Below are positions 1-7,495 of a DNA stretch of 32,857 nt, piece after piece. The stretch's first letter is position 1; each line of letters starts with the position of its first letter. The translations under genes were made by a program, and so were the position numbers. Source of the stretch: an uncultured Emergencia sp. (lineage in GTDB: Bacteria > Bacillota > Clostridia > Peptostreptococcales > Anaerovoracaceae); contig CALLDR010000061.1 in NCBI GenBank assembly GCA_937997955.1, forward strand, positions 1 to 32,857, in the 5' to 3' direction. Below the pieces are notes generated by a model, which saw only the letters and a program-made list of their open reading frames with translations, searched no databases and was not told where the DNA came from.

Positions 1-1
1 A

Positions 2-562
2 TTACACGGGCTATGCACAAAAGCTGCTTCTGACCCTGTGAAATACCGTCATTGCCATAAGTCGGTAAGAGAGAATATCGGTATGGGCAGCGTGGATCAC
101 ATCGATGATCGTCAGATGGTGGAAGAGGCCATCAAAAAAGGCGGCGCGGAGAAGCTGGTGGCGCGATTGCCGCGGCAGATGGATACGCTCCTTCGGAAAG
201 AGGTCTACCCGGAGGGAATCGAACTGTCCGGCGGCGAACGGCAGAAGATCGGAATTGCCCGGGCTTCCATGGGATACCATGATATTTTGATCCTGGACGA
301 GCCAGCTTCCGCCCTGGATCCTATCGCCGAGCTGGAACAATTCCGGCGGATCAGAGATAATTTGGAAGGAAATACAGCGATCCTCATCAGCCACCGCATC
401 GGTTTTGCCCGTCTGGCTGACCGCATTTTGGTCTTGGACAAAGGCAGGATCGTGGAAGACGGTACGCATGAAGCGCTGATCGGTCAAAATGGCCTGTATG
501 CTGCCATGTACCGTCAGCAGGCCGCATGGTATCAGAAAGAGGAGGCACCTGATGGAATATGA
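2..562 (+). CDS. ABC exporter ATP-binding subunit, 5'-truncated
   Basis: This is the C-terminal part of a nucleotide-binding domain; the reading frame is open to the left edge, so the N-terminal membrane domain and Walker A lie outside the window. Visible motifs are VRENIGMG after the Q-loop region, the ABC signature LSGGERQKIGIARA (around base 224), Walker B ILILDEP and the H-loop ISHR. The protein would energise export across the membrane. It overlaps the next ABC gene by 11 bases, so the two are probably translationally coupled and form a heterodimer. The first ~15 codons at the edge (before VRENIG) fit the family poorly, which may be divergence or a small sequence error. The exported substrate is unknown. 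Confidence 0.85.
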   Translation, partial: LHGLCTKAASDPVKYRHCHKSVRENIGMGSVDHIDDRQMVEEAIKKGGAEKLVARLPRQMDTLLRKEVYPEGIELSGGERQKIGIARASMGYHDILILDEPASALDPIAELEQFRRIRDNLEGNTAILISHRIGFARLADRILVLDKGRIVEDGTHEALIGQNGLYAAMYRQQAAWYQKEEAPDGI

Positions 563-2387
563 AAACAACAGCAAGCTTTCTTTTGCTGAGAAAGCCGGGG
601 TATTGAGAAAGGCCCTTGGCGTCAGCATTCGGGTGAAAGGCTGGGATTCCCTTTTGGTCAACGTAATGGGTTGGTTTGCCGCCTTTCTGCCCGTTATCAG
701 CGCCCGCTGCCTGGAGGACCTGACCAATGGGCTTTACCGTATGGTCAGAGGCGCTGGTTTGAATGACGGAGAACGGCAGGTCCTTTACCTGTTTGCGCTT
801 TTGATGGGACTTTATATCGTGCAGGCTTTGTTTGACTGCCTGAGCCAGTACATGCTCCGCATGGATACAACGCGGACAGAAAAATTCGTATCGCGGACCA
901 TCATGGAATGTAAGTGTAATGTGAAGTTCCATTATATTGAGAACAACGACGGCTTTCGGCAGAAGCTGTCTTTTGTGGAGGAGTATGCTGGGGAATATAC
1001 GGCGCGGAGCATGCAGGATCTGATCCTCAACGTGCAGCGCATCATCTCCATCGCAAGCGTCTCCATGGAGCTTTTTCGTGTCAGCGGCGTGATCGTGGCG
1101 GTCATTTTCCTCACCTGTATTCCCGCGGCGATCCTGTCCTATCTGCAGAGCGACGCGACATATCATTTTAGAACAAAGTGGATGCTGGAGGGTGACAGCG
1201 CCATCATGCAGTTTCTGACCTGTACCAGACCGAAAGCCATGAAGGATATTCGTCATTTTAAGGCTTACCCGTATTTGAAGGGAGAATGGAAAAAGACAGC
1301 AAAGGAATATATCGAAAAAAAGGACGCGCTGACCAGAAAGCACGTGATATATAATATGACGGCGGATATTCTCCGTAATGCCGTCTATATAGTGATTCTG
1401 ATTCTGGCAGGACGTCAGATCTATCTGCATCCGGAAGGGGGCATCGGTGTTTTCATGCTGGTCCTGACCCTGTCCGGACGCCTGCAGAATCTGATCAGCG
1501 GCCTGCTGGTCTCTTTGATGGAATTTGGTCAGAACATTTCCTATATGAAAGATTTTTTCGATCTGCAGGCGCTGGGCCAAGACGCGGACGCGGCAGCCGA
1601 GGCTGGCTTTAAATCTGTTTCCATCGCCTTTGATCACGTTTCCTTTGCTTATCCCGGATCCGACAGGCAGGTGATCCGTGACTTGTCTGTGACCATCAAA
1701 GATGGCGAGACCATAGCCATCGTCGGAGAAAACGGGAGCGGAAAGAGCACTTTTATCAATTTAGTCCTGGGCTTCTATACACCGCAGCAGGGCGAAATTA
1801 CTGTAAACGGAGATCCTCTGGCAGGATTGCAGATCGCCAGGATCCGAAAGTCCGCTGCCGCGGTATTTCAGGATTTCTGTCATTACGAAGGTACGATCCG
1901 GGAAAATATCGAAGCGTCGGAGTTAGATGATACCATGGATGACGGGTCTCTTGACCGGCTCCTTCGCGAGGCGAATGTCCACGATCTGGTGGCACAGCAG
2001 CCGAAGGGACTAGATGAGGAAATCGGCCAGTTCAGCAAGACGGGGAACAATCTGTCCGGCGGCCAGTGGCAGAGGCTTGCGCTGGCAAGGGCATTGTACC
2101 GGCGGAATACCCGGCTCATGATTCTCGACGAACCGACAGCGGCGCTGGATCCATTGGCGGAATCAGAGCTGTATCGGAATTTCGCGGAGATGACGGCGGG
2201 TAAGACCACGCTGCTCATATCCCATCGCCTTGGCATCACCCGGATGGTGGACCGGATCCTGGTCTTTCGTGAGGGTCAGATCGTGGAGGAAGGAGGCCAT
2301 GACAGCCTGATGGAAAAAGACGGATATTACGCCGAAATGTACCGCGCCCAGGCCCAGTGGTATCAGGAGACGCTGAAGCGGCCATGA
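552..2387 (+). CDS. ABC transporter ATP-binding/permease protein (heterodimeric exporter half)
   Basis: A 611-residue fused half-transporter. The N-terminal ~330 residues carry the membrane segments of an ABC type-1 exporter; the C-terminal domain has Walker A GENGSGKST (residues 392-400), Q-loop AVFQDF, signature LSGGQWQRLALARAL (from 501), Walker B LMILDEP and H-loop LISHR. The start at 552 is preferred over in-frame upstream starts because GGAGG (541-545) lies six bases before it and the conserved reading begins there. It overlaps the stop of the upstream ABC gene, so the two subunits are one operon and one transporter. Substrate is not predictable; such pairs export peptides, lipids or drugs. 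No regulator gene adjoins it inside the window. Confidence 0.9.
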   Translation: MEYENNSKLSFAEKAGVLRKALGVSIRVKGWDSLLVNVMGWFAAFLPVISARCLEDLTNGLYRMVRGAGLNDGERQVLYLFALLMGLYIVQALFDCLSQYMLRMDTTRTEKFVSRTIMECKCNVKFHYIENNDGFRQKLSFVEEYAGEYTARSMQDLILNVQRIISIASVSMELFRVSGVIVAVIFLTCIPAAILSYLQSDATYHFRTKWMLEGDSAIMQFLTCTRPKAMKDIRHFKAYPYLKGEWKKTAKEYIEKKDALTRKHVIYNMTADILRNAVYIVILILAGRQIYLHPEGGIGVFMLVLTLSGRLQNLISGLLVSLMEFGQNISYMKDFFDLQALGQDADAAAEAGFKSVSIAFDHVSFAYPGSDRQVIRDLSVTIKDGETIAIVGENGSGKSTFINLVLGFYTPQQGEITVNGDPLAGLQIARIRKSAAAVFQDFCHYEGTIRENIEASELDDTMDDGSLDRLLREANVHDLVAQQPKGLDEEIGQFSKTGNNLSGGQWQRLALARALYRRNTRLMILDEPTAALDPLAESELYRNFAEMTAGKTTLLISHRLGITRMVDRILVFREGQIVEEGGHDSLMEKDGYYAEMYRAQAQWYQETLKRP

Positions 2388-2409
2388 AGAACCGCGGATT
2401 TTCCCGGCC

Positions 2410-2438
2410 TTGTTCTGCCTTCCGAATTATGGTAAAAT
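2410..2438 (+). promoter_or_regulatory. Sigma-A promoter for mazG-like/NUDIX pair
   Basis: TTGTTC (2410-2415), 17-nt spacer, TAAAAT (2433-2438), with a TGG extended -10 just before. It is located 23 bases after the ABC stop and 30 bases before the MazG-like start. Confidence 0.6.
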
Positions 2439-2468
2439 TTAAACAAAAATATGGAAAGGCGGTCAGTT

Positions 2469-2783
2469 ATGGAAGAGATCAAAATGGCGCTGCGCGCCTT
2501 TAACGAAGCGCGGGACTGGGAGCAGTACCACACTCCGGAAAATTTGGCGAAATCCATCGCCATCGAGGCGGGTGAGCTGCTGGAATGTTTTCAATGGGAC
2601 AACCGTTACGACCTGCCGGCCCTCAGCGATGAGATCGCTGACGTGATGATGTACTGCATCATGCTGGCAGATAAGATAGGCATCGTTCTGAAAAAGGAAA
2701 TCTTTCGCAAGATGGAGAAGAACGGACAGAAGTACCCGGTGGAACAGTGCCGCGGCAGCAGCAAGAAATATGATGAACTATAG
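2469..2783 (+). CDS. MazG-like nucleotide pyrophosphohydrolase
   Basis: A 104-residue all-alpha NTP pyrophosphatase of the MazG/RS21-C6 (dCTPase-like) type. It would hydrolyse (d)NTPs or modified nucleotides to the monophosphate plus PPi, acting as a house-cleaning enzyme in the cytosol. The Mg2+-binding acidic motifs are E33xxE36 (in IEAGELLE) and E55xxD58 (in DEIADVM), and the length fits the single-domain form. An upstream in-frame ATG at 2451 overlaps the AAGGCGG ribosome site, so 2469 is the better start. It is followed 41 bases later by a NUDIX hydrolase, giving a two-gene nucleotide-sanitising unit. The exact substrate is not determinable. Confidence 0.85.
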   Translation: MEEIKMALRAFNEARDWEQYHTPENLAKSIAIEAGELLECFQWDNRYDLPALSDEIADVMMYCIMLADKIGIVLKKEIFRKMEKNGQKYPVEQCRGSSKKYDEL

Positions 2784-2824
2784 GAGATTATGCTTATGAT
2801 TGCAGGAAATGATGGGAGATTATG

Positions 2825-3298
2825 ATGGAAGTAAAATTTTACGACAGCGTTGACGATGGGCTGCTGAAGTTCGCCGTGATCCTTTCCCGATCCAACGGGA
2901 AGTGGGTTTTCTGCAAGCATAAAGAGAGAAACACCTATGAGGTGCCCGGCGGACACAGAGAGGAGAATGAAGCTATCTTGGAAACCGCGAAGCGGGAATT
3001 AAAGGAAGAAACCGGGGCGGCCAGATTTCATATAGAACCGGTCTGCGTATACTCTGTAACCGGCAAAAACCGGGTCAATGAGACAGGGGAAGAAACCTAT
3101 GGAATGTTGTATTATGCGGAGATCGCGGACTTTGAAGATGAGCTGCACAGCGAAATGGAAAAGACGGAATTGTTCGATGCGCTGCCATCAGAATGGACTT
3201 ATCCGGATATTCAGCCGCTGCTGATAGAAGAATATTTGAAGAGAGGATCAAAGGAGGGCCATTCGCTTTTTTCACGAGCAAACCCTGATTTTGAATAA
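2825..3298 (+). CDS. NUDIX hydrolase
   Basis: A 157-residue NUDIX protein. A full NUDIX box is present at residues ~43-65: G, then E six residues on, then REL-KEETGA, matching Gx5Ex7REUxEExGU. It would hydrolyse nucleoside diphosphates linked to another moiety. Of two adjacent ATG codons (2822 and 2825), 2825 sits six bases after GGGAG (2814-2818) while 2822 would leave only three, so 2825 is chosen. It is probably cotranscribed with the MazG-like gene. A short open frame between them ends in an overlap with this start (see findings). The substrate is unknown; the fold resembles 8-oxo-dGTP-type enzymes but lacks specific markers. Confidence 0.85.
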   Translation: MEVKFYDSVDDGLLKFAVILSRSNGKWVFCKHKERNTYEVPGGHREENEAILETAKRELKEETGAARFHIEPVCVYSVTGKNRVNETGEETYGMLYYAEIADFEDELHSEMEKTELFDALPSEWTYPDIQPLLIEEYLKRGSKEGHSLFSRANPDFE

Positions 3299-3304
3299 AA
3301 CCTG

Positions 3305-3333
3305 TTGACTTTTTGAACGCTGTTCAGTATAAT
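3305..3333 (+). promoter_or_regulatory. Sigma-A promoter of the TetR operon
   Basis: TTGACT (3305-3310), exactly 17 bases, TATAAT (3328-3333). The predicted start of transcription near 3340 leaves a leader of about 120 nt before the tetR-family start at 3462. I see no recognised riboswitch in that leader. Confidence 0.8.
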
Positions 3334-3359
3334 CAAATTGAACAGCGTTCAATTTGATT
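3314..3359 (+). promoter_or_regulatory. Two TetR-type operators
   Basis: TGAACGCTGTTCA (3314-3326) lies between -35 and -10, and its exact reverse complement TGAACAGCGTTCA (3339-3351) lies at the expected transcription start. The second sits inside a larger perfect inverted repeat: a 13-base arm at 3331-3343 (AATCAAATTGAAC) and its complement at 3347-3359, with a 3-base centre. Placement is that of an autorepressor. Confidence 0.75.
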
Positions 3360-3461
3360 GGAGAGACCGAGGCTTGGAGAGATCGTGGTGATGTAACACT
3401 GAGGGATTCACACCGAGACGGCTAAACGCTGTAATGATGCAATATTATAAGGAGACAAGCT

Positions 3462-4040
3462 ATGGACAGCAGGGAAGCGATCATGGAGGCAGCTATAAGC
3501 CTGATTGAAGAGAAAGGGGAGCGGCTGGAGGATATCACGGTACGGGAAATCTGCAAAAGAGCCAATGTCGGCCTGGGCCTTGTTAATTATCACTTTGGCA
3601 ATAAGGACAGGCTGATAGAGCTGTGCATTGAGCGGATCATAAACGGAATTGTGGAACAGTTTCGCGCCATGGGAGATACGGCCGCGGGAACGACACCCTT
3701 TGAAAAGCTGGAATACCTGGGAGAGTTGACTTTGACGTTTCTGTTTGAGCATGACGCGGTATCAAAAATTTCCATGCTGACGGATATGCGCGCGCCGACG
3801 GAGGACGACAATACCAGCAGGACATATCGGGCATATCTGCCTTTGGTGGCCGCCTGCCGGCCTGATTGGGACCAAAGCACAGTGGAGCGCAAAACTTTTT
3901 GCCTCATAGCCGTCATGCAGCAGAGCTTTCTGCGCCGCCAGATGATCCTGCGCACCCAGGGCGTCGACTTGACAAAGGCTGACCAGCGCAGGGCATTTCA
4001 CACGCAGATGCTGCGCGATCTTTTGGAGGTGCAGCCATGA
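3462..4040 (+). CDS. TetR/AcrR-family transcriptional regulator
   Basis: A 192-residue one-component regulator. The N-terminal helix-turn-helix (residues ~26-50) contains ITVREICKRANVGLGLVNYHF followed by GNKDRL, the usual TetR signature. The C-terminal ligand domain is divergent, so the inducer cannot be named. AAGGAG lies seven bases before the ATG. Its stop overlaps the ATG of the next gene (ATGA), so it is coupled to a flavodoxin-like oxidoreductase. Two inverted-repeat operators in its own promoter indicate autorepression and control of that oxidoreductase. This arrangement is typical of a sensor of a small electrophile, quinone or xenobiotic, but that is inference. Confidence 0.9.
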   Translation: MDSREAIMEAAISLIEEKGERLEDITVREICKRANVGLGLVNYHFGNKDRLIELCIERIINGIVEQFRAMGDTAAGTTPFEKLEYLGELTLTFLFEHDAVSKISMLTDMRAPTEDDNTSRTYRAYLPLVAACRPDWDQSTVERKTFCLIAVMQQSFLRRQMILRTQGVDLTKADQRRAFHTQMLRDLLEVQP

Positions 4041-4768
4041 AGATCACAGTGATAAACGGGACAGAAAAGAAGGGCGTTACATACCGGCTGAAAGAGATGT
4101 TTTTAGAGCCTTTTAGAGGAAAAGCGGACATCGCAGAATACTATCTGCCCCGCGATTGTCCGGATTTCTGCACAGGCTGCGCCAACTGCATCCTGAGGGG
4201 CGTGGAAACCTGCAAGGACGCGGCGCATATCCAAAAAATAGATCTGGCACTGCGGGAGTCCGATCTGATCGTGATGACTTCGCCGGCATACGTCATGCAT
4301 GTCACAGGCGCCATGAAAGCTTTTCTGGATCATTTTGCTTACCGGTGGATGCCTCATCGGCCGGCGCCAGAAATGTTCGGAAAGCGGGCGGTCGTCCTTA
4401 CCCAGTGCCTGGGCGCCGGCGCCAGATCCTCCGCGAAGGATATCAGGCACAGCCTGTCCTGGTGGGGCATCTCAGATATCGGTGTGTTTACAGGAGCTTT
4501 GATGGAGGGGATCGCGTGGGATGAGCTGTCGGAAAAGAAACGGCGGCAGCTTTGCGGGAAGATCCGCAGACTGTCAGACAGATTTGCCCGCATTGACTAT
4601 GGACAGCCCGGACGGACAAGCTTTGTGATCAAATTTAAGTTCCTGTTCTGCCGCGTCATGCGGAAAAAGCTCTATGAAAATGGTTCGGACGATCTGGACG
4701 GAAAATATTGGGCGGAGCGGGGCTGGCTGCAAAAAAACAGACCGTGGAGATCCACGGCCAGAAATTGA
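4037..4768 (+). CDS. Flavodoxin-like NAD(P)H-dependent oxidoreductase
   Basis: A 243-residue protein of the NADPH-dependent FMN reductase/flavodoxin fold. It opens with the nucleotide loop VINGTEKKG, has CTGCANC plus a later Cys (residues ~45-60; a four-Cys cluster seen in iron-sulfur flavoprotein relatives), and the flavin-site segment TSPAYVMHVTGAMKAFLDH. It probably reduces quinones, nitro compounds or other electron acceptors with a bound FMN. The start overlaps the TetR stop and has GGAGGT (4024-4029) in front. It is longer than the usual ~180-200 residues, having a basic C-terminal extension (residues ~190-243). Substrate unknown; regulated by its TetR neighbour by context. Confidence 0.8.
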   Translation: MKITVINGTEKKGVTYRLKEMFLEPFRGKADIAEYYLPRDCPDFCTGCANCILRGVETCKDAAHIQKIDLALRESDLIVMTSPAYVMHVTGAMKAFLDHFAYRWMPHRPAPEMFGKRAVVLTQCLGAGARSSAKDIRHSLSWWGISDIGVFTGALMEGIAWDELSEKKRRQLCGKIRRLSDRFARIDYGQPGRTSFVIKFKFLFCRVMRKKLYENGSDDLDGKYWAERGWLQKNRPWRSTARN

Positions 4769-4770
4769 CG

Positions 4771-4788
4771 GCAGAAAGCCGGTTCTGC
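4771..4788. terminator. Small stem-loop between convergent genes
   Basis: GCAGAA (4771-4776) pairs with TTCTGC (4783-4788) around a 6-base loop in the 19-base gap between the oxidoreductase and the convergent gntR gene, followed by TATTTAAA. The stem is short and has no clean T-run, so this is only a candidate bidirectional terminator. Confidence 0.3.
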
Positions 4789-5450
4789 TATTTAAACTTC
4801 CTGCTGAGGGCGTTTTCCATGTGGGCCGCCATGGCCAGTGCGCCGCCTTCTACGTCGCCCGCGATAAAGGCGTGGTAGATGGCCCGGTGTTCTTCCAGCA
4901 CCACGGCTAAGTAATCCGGCGCGTAGAAGTTGGAAGGGTTGCAGTATTTCAGATAAGTCTGGTAGTTGGTCAGCTGCTGCTGCAGTATCCGGTTGTGGGA
5001 AGCGGCGTATATGATCTGATGAAAAGCCGCGTTGATGCTCTGCATCTTGTTGATATCGTTTTTCATGGTGTAGAATTCCATGAACTCAAAGGTTTCATCC
5101 ATTTCGCTGCGCTCTTCTTCTGTAATGCGCTCGATGGCCCACCTGACCGCCTGGATCTCGTAGGCGGCGCGCAGCACCTGCATATCCTGAATGTCCTGGT
5201 CGGACAGTCCCAGCACAAAAGCGCCCCGGTTTGGGATCTTTTCTATGAGTCCGTCCATTTCCAGCTGATGCAGCGCTTCCCGGACAGGAATACGGCTGAC
5301 TTTGTATTCGTTGCAGATCTTTTGCTCTGTCAGTTTTTCACCTGGCCGGAGCTTTCCTGTCAGGATATCCTCCTGCAGCTCCGCGTACAGGTTGGTGGAC
5401 AAAGGCTGATTGCCGGTTTTGCCATCTTCTAGGTATTGTATAATAGACAT
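4788..5450 (-). CDS. GntR-family (FadR/FCD) transcriptional regulator
   Basis: A 220-residue regulator. The winged helix (residues ~18-80) includes LYAELQEDILTGKLRPGEKL and VSRIPVREALHQLEMDGLIE, typical of GntR. The C-terminal FCD domain carries the metal-binding histidines in FHQIIYAASHN, EHRAIYHAFIAGD and MAAHMEN, so it likely senses a carboxylate metabolite. The start at 5450 has GGAGGGAG just upstream; the in-frame ATG at 5480 would leave the ribosome site inside the coding region and would lie within the promoter. It is divergent from nth, with which it shares a 10-base promoter element. No metabolic target adjoins it, so its regulon is not evident. Confidence 0.9.
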   Translation of the reverse strand: MSIIQYLEDGKTGNQPLSTNLYAELQEDILTGKLRPGEKLTEQKICNEYKVSRIPVREALHQLEMDGLIEKIPNRGAFVLGLSDQDIQDMQVLRAAYEIQAVRWAIERITEEERSEMDETFEFMEFYTMKNDINKMQSINAAFHQIIYAASHNRILQQQLTNYQTYLKYCNPSNFYAPDYLAVVLEEHRAIYHAFIAGDVEGGALAMAAHMENALSRKFK

Positions 5451-5479
5451 GATCTCCCTCCTGCTCTTGGACCTATACA

Positions 5480-5508
5480 ATTATATTGGCATGTTTTTCT
5501 TTTGTCAA
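5480..5508 (-). promoter_or_regulatory. Sigma-A promoter of gntR-family gene
   Basis: On the minus strand: TTGACA (5508-5503), 17 bases, TATAAT (5485-5480), a perfect consensus. The sequence at and after the -10 (TATAATTGTATAGG) resembles that of the divergent nth promoter. Confidence 0.8.
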
Positions 5509-5519
5509 GAGAAGGGAGG

Positions 5520-5548
5520 TTGTCAAAAAAGAATTTTTTTTGTATAAT
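5520..5548 (+). promoter_or_regulatory. Sigma-A promoter of nth
   Basis: TTGTCA (5520-5525), 17 bases, TATAAT (5543-5548). Only seven bases separate the -10 hexamer from the ATG at 5556, so transcription should start at or within a base of the start codon. Confidence 0.7.
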
Positions 5549-5555
5549 TGTAGAC

Positions 5556-6179
5556 ATGAATAAAGAAACAATAGAAAAAATTTTAGATGTGCTGGAGGAT
5601 ACGTATCCGGACGCGGAATGCGCCCTTCATCACCAGAACGTATTTCAACTGATCGTGGCAGTGGCCTTGTCGGCCCAGACTACGGACAAGAGCGTCAACC
5701 AGGTGACGCCGGCGCTCTTTGAGGCTTACCCTGATGCCTTTGCCCTTGCGGCTGCCGACCCGGAGGAGGTCAGTCAGTATATTAAAAGGATCGGCATGTA
5801 CAAGACGAAGTCGAAGAACATCGTCGGCATGGCAAAGGTTTTGGCAGAGTGTTACGACGGCCAGGTGCCGGAGGATTATGACAAGCTGGTGGCGCTGCCG
5901 GGGGTCGGAAGAAAGACCGCCAACGTGGTGCTGTCCGTAGGCTTTGGCCATCAAAGGATCGCCGTGGATACCCACGTGTTCCGGGTTGCCAACCGAATCG
6001 GCCTGGTCAGCGAGAAAGATGTGCTGAAGACGGAGCTCGCTTTGATGGAATGTCTTCCGGAGGAACGCTGGTCCCGGACCCATCACTCTTTGATCTTCCA
6101 CGGACGCAACTGCTGCGCGGCAAGAAAGCCGGACTGCGAGAACTGTACCATAGCCGGACTGTGCGAGAAGCATTTGTAG
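5556..6179 (+). CDS. nth: Endonuclease III (DNA glycosylase/AP lyase)
   Basis: A 207-residue base-excision repair enzyme that removes oxidised pyrimidines and cleaves AP sites. With the start at 5556 the residues fall on the E. coli numbering: the helix-hairpin-helix LPGVGRKTA gives Lys120, VDTHVFRV gives Asp138, and the [4Fe-4S] ligands are Cys187, Cys194, Cys197 and Cys203 (C-x6-C-x2-C-x5-C). This agreement supports 5556 against longer in-frame starts such as 5436. No ribosome site precedes this ATG and a consensus promoter ends seven bases before it, so the mRNA looks leaderless. A secreted-protein gene follows after 24 bases and could be cotranscribed. Confidence 0.95.
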   Translation: MNKETIEKILDVLEDTYPDAECALHHQNVFQLIVAVALSAQTTDKSVNQVTPALFEAYPDAFALAAADPEEVSQYIKRIGMYKTKSKNIVGMAKVLAECYDGQVPEDYDKLVALPGVGRKTANVVLSVGFGHQRIAVDTHVFRVANRIGLVSEKDVLKTELALMECLPEERWSRTHHSLIFHGRNCCAARKPDCENCTIAGLCEKHL

Positions 6180-6203
6180 CCGGCAAAATCATAGGAGAGA
6201 ACG

Positions 6204-7331
6204 ATGAGAAAGAAATTTACTGCTGTTTTGCTGTCAGCGCTGCTGGTAGTCTGCGCGATGCCCGCGACCGCGTTAGCCTGGACCGAGACCTACGACATGA
6301 CGCCGTTTACCGGCAGCGACTGTACGTCCAATAAGACTGCCGCGGCCACCATCGATTACGTGCTCAACAGGTACAAGCACCAGACCATGTATCCCGGCAG
6401 CGGGGAGTGCTGGGGCTATGCGGAGAAGGTCAGCACGATGCTGGCTTCCTCCCGCGAAACCAAGAAATACACGGGTCTGAAGTTCAACAAGACCAACTTT
6501 AAGAACAAGTGCCTGGGTGTCAAGGCCGGAACCCATATCCGGCTGGGCAACGAAAAGTCCTTTAACGCGTGGAAGGGCCATTCTGTCGTGCTGCTGAAGG
6601 TCACGGAGGAGCAGGTGATCTGGGCGGACAACAACTATAGCTGGGACAACACAGTATCGTATTATTCCGGAACTATGGACGATTTCCTCTGGTTCTACGG
6701 CTATACCTATCTGCAGATGGTATCAAAGCCTGTCAGCTACAAGACCTACAAGGAGCCGCAGGTTTCCTCCGGCATCGACGGTCAAAAGGGCGGCGTCCGG
6801 CTGACGTGGCTGAAGACCACGGGAACCAGCCGCTACGAGGTGTACCGCAGCTATTCCAAGAACAGTGGCTACAAGCGGATCGCGAAAACCAGCAAAACCA
6901 GTTACACCGACAGCTCCGTTACGCTGGGCAAGACGGCCTATTACAAGATAAAGGCTGTGAAGAGCAGCGGCAGCAAGTACAGCAACGTGACCAGCCGCGC
7001 GGGAAAGCTGGCTACGCCGCAGGCAAGCTGGAACAACGACGAAACGACAGGATACATTGTTCTCAGCTGGAAGGCCGTGCCGAAGGCAGACCGATACGCG
7101 GTCTATCGGTATGACTATACGAGCCAGAAGTATAAGCTGATCAAGAAAACGACGGAATGCAGCTTTACGGATACGGCGGCTGTGGACAGCATGTATTATT
7201 TCTATAAAATCCGCGCTGTCTGCGACGCCAATTCCAAGGGAAATTCATCTCTTGCCCTTGTCAACTACTGCTTCTACGATCCGCCGTATGATCCGGGAGA
7301 TGACGATTACGACGACTACGGCGATGCGTAA
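6204..7331 (+). CDS. Secreted papain-like cysteine peptidase-like protein with two FN3 domains
   Basis: A 375-residue exported protein. It has a signal peptide (MRKK, hydrophobic core, likely cut after ATALA at residue 25). A ~150-residue domain has ECWGYA (Cys69), KGHSVVLLKV (His126) and VIWADNNY (Asp142/Asn143), an order and spacing like a clan CA papain-type Cys-His-Asn triad. Two fibronectin-III-like repeats follow (residues ~185-268 and ~272-353, each with TW/SW, YEVYR or YAVYR and YYKI(K/R)AV), then an acidic, Tyr/Asp-rich tail. There is no LPxTG anchor. AGGAGAG precedes the ATG, 24 bases after nth. A paralogue with the same catalytic positions lies at 15989-16798. The target is unknown and peptidase activity is inferred. 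Confidence 0.75.
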   Translation: MRKKFTAVLLSALLVVCAMPATALAWTETYDMTPFTGSDCTSNKTAAATIDYVLNRYKHQTMYPGSGECWGYAEKVSTMLASSRETKKYTGLKFNKTNFKNKCLGVKAGTHIRLGNEKSFNAWKGHSVVLLKVTEEQVIWADNNYSWDNTVSYYSGTMDDFLWFYGYTYLQMVSKPVSYKTYKEPQVSSGIDGQKGGVRLTWLKTTGTSRYEVYRSYSKNSGYKRIAKTSKTSYTDSSVTLGKTAYYKIKAVKSSGSKYSNVTSRAGKLATPQASWNNDETTGYIVLSWKAVPKADRYAVYRYDYTSQKYKLIKKTTECSFTDTAAVDSMYYFYKIRAVCDANSKGNSSLALVNYCFYDPPYDPGDDDYDDYGDA

Positions 7332-7400
7332 GACGGCTGGCTGCAGAGGTCTTTCATCCGGCCGGCCATGACAGCGGATCTCTTTTGCGCACGGTATTGT

Positions 7401-7452
7401 ACCGGCCTTCAGCTGTCAGAACGAGAATCTGACCATGGAGGCCGGTGTTTTT
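7401..7452 (+). terminator. Rho-independent terminator after the first secreted-protein gene
   Basis: Outer stem ACCGGCCT (7401-7408) with AGGCCGGT (7439-7446), inner stem GTCAG (7415-7419) with CTGAC (7429-7433), followed by GTTTTTG. It separates the nth/secreted gene unit from the island promoter. Confidence 0.75.
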
Positions 7453-7495
7453 GTGCGGTCAGGGCTGCTGTGCAGGAATGTGGTGTTTAGCTTTT

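Noticed and set aside
387..1637. Long minus-strand open frame (416 codons) opposite the ABC genes
   Set aside because: It lies wholly opposite a convincing ABC transporter gene and has no recognisable domain; GC-rich codon bias leaves antisense frames open.
3340..3461. ~120-nt leader of the TetR operon as a possible riboswitch
   Set aside because: I compared it by eye with fluoride, THF, c-di-GMP and preQ1 consensus motifs and found no match.
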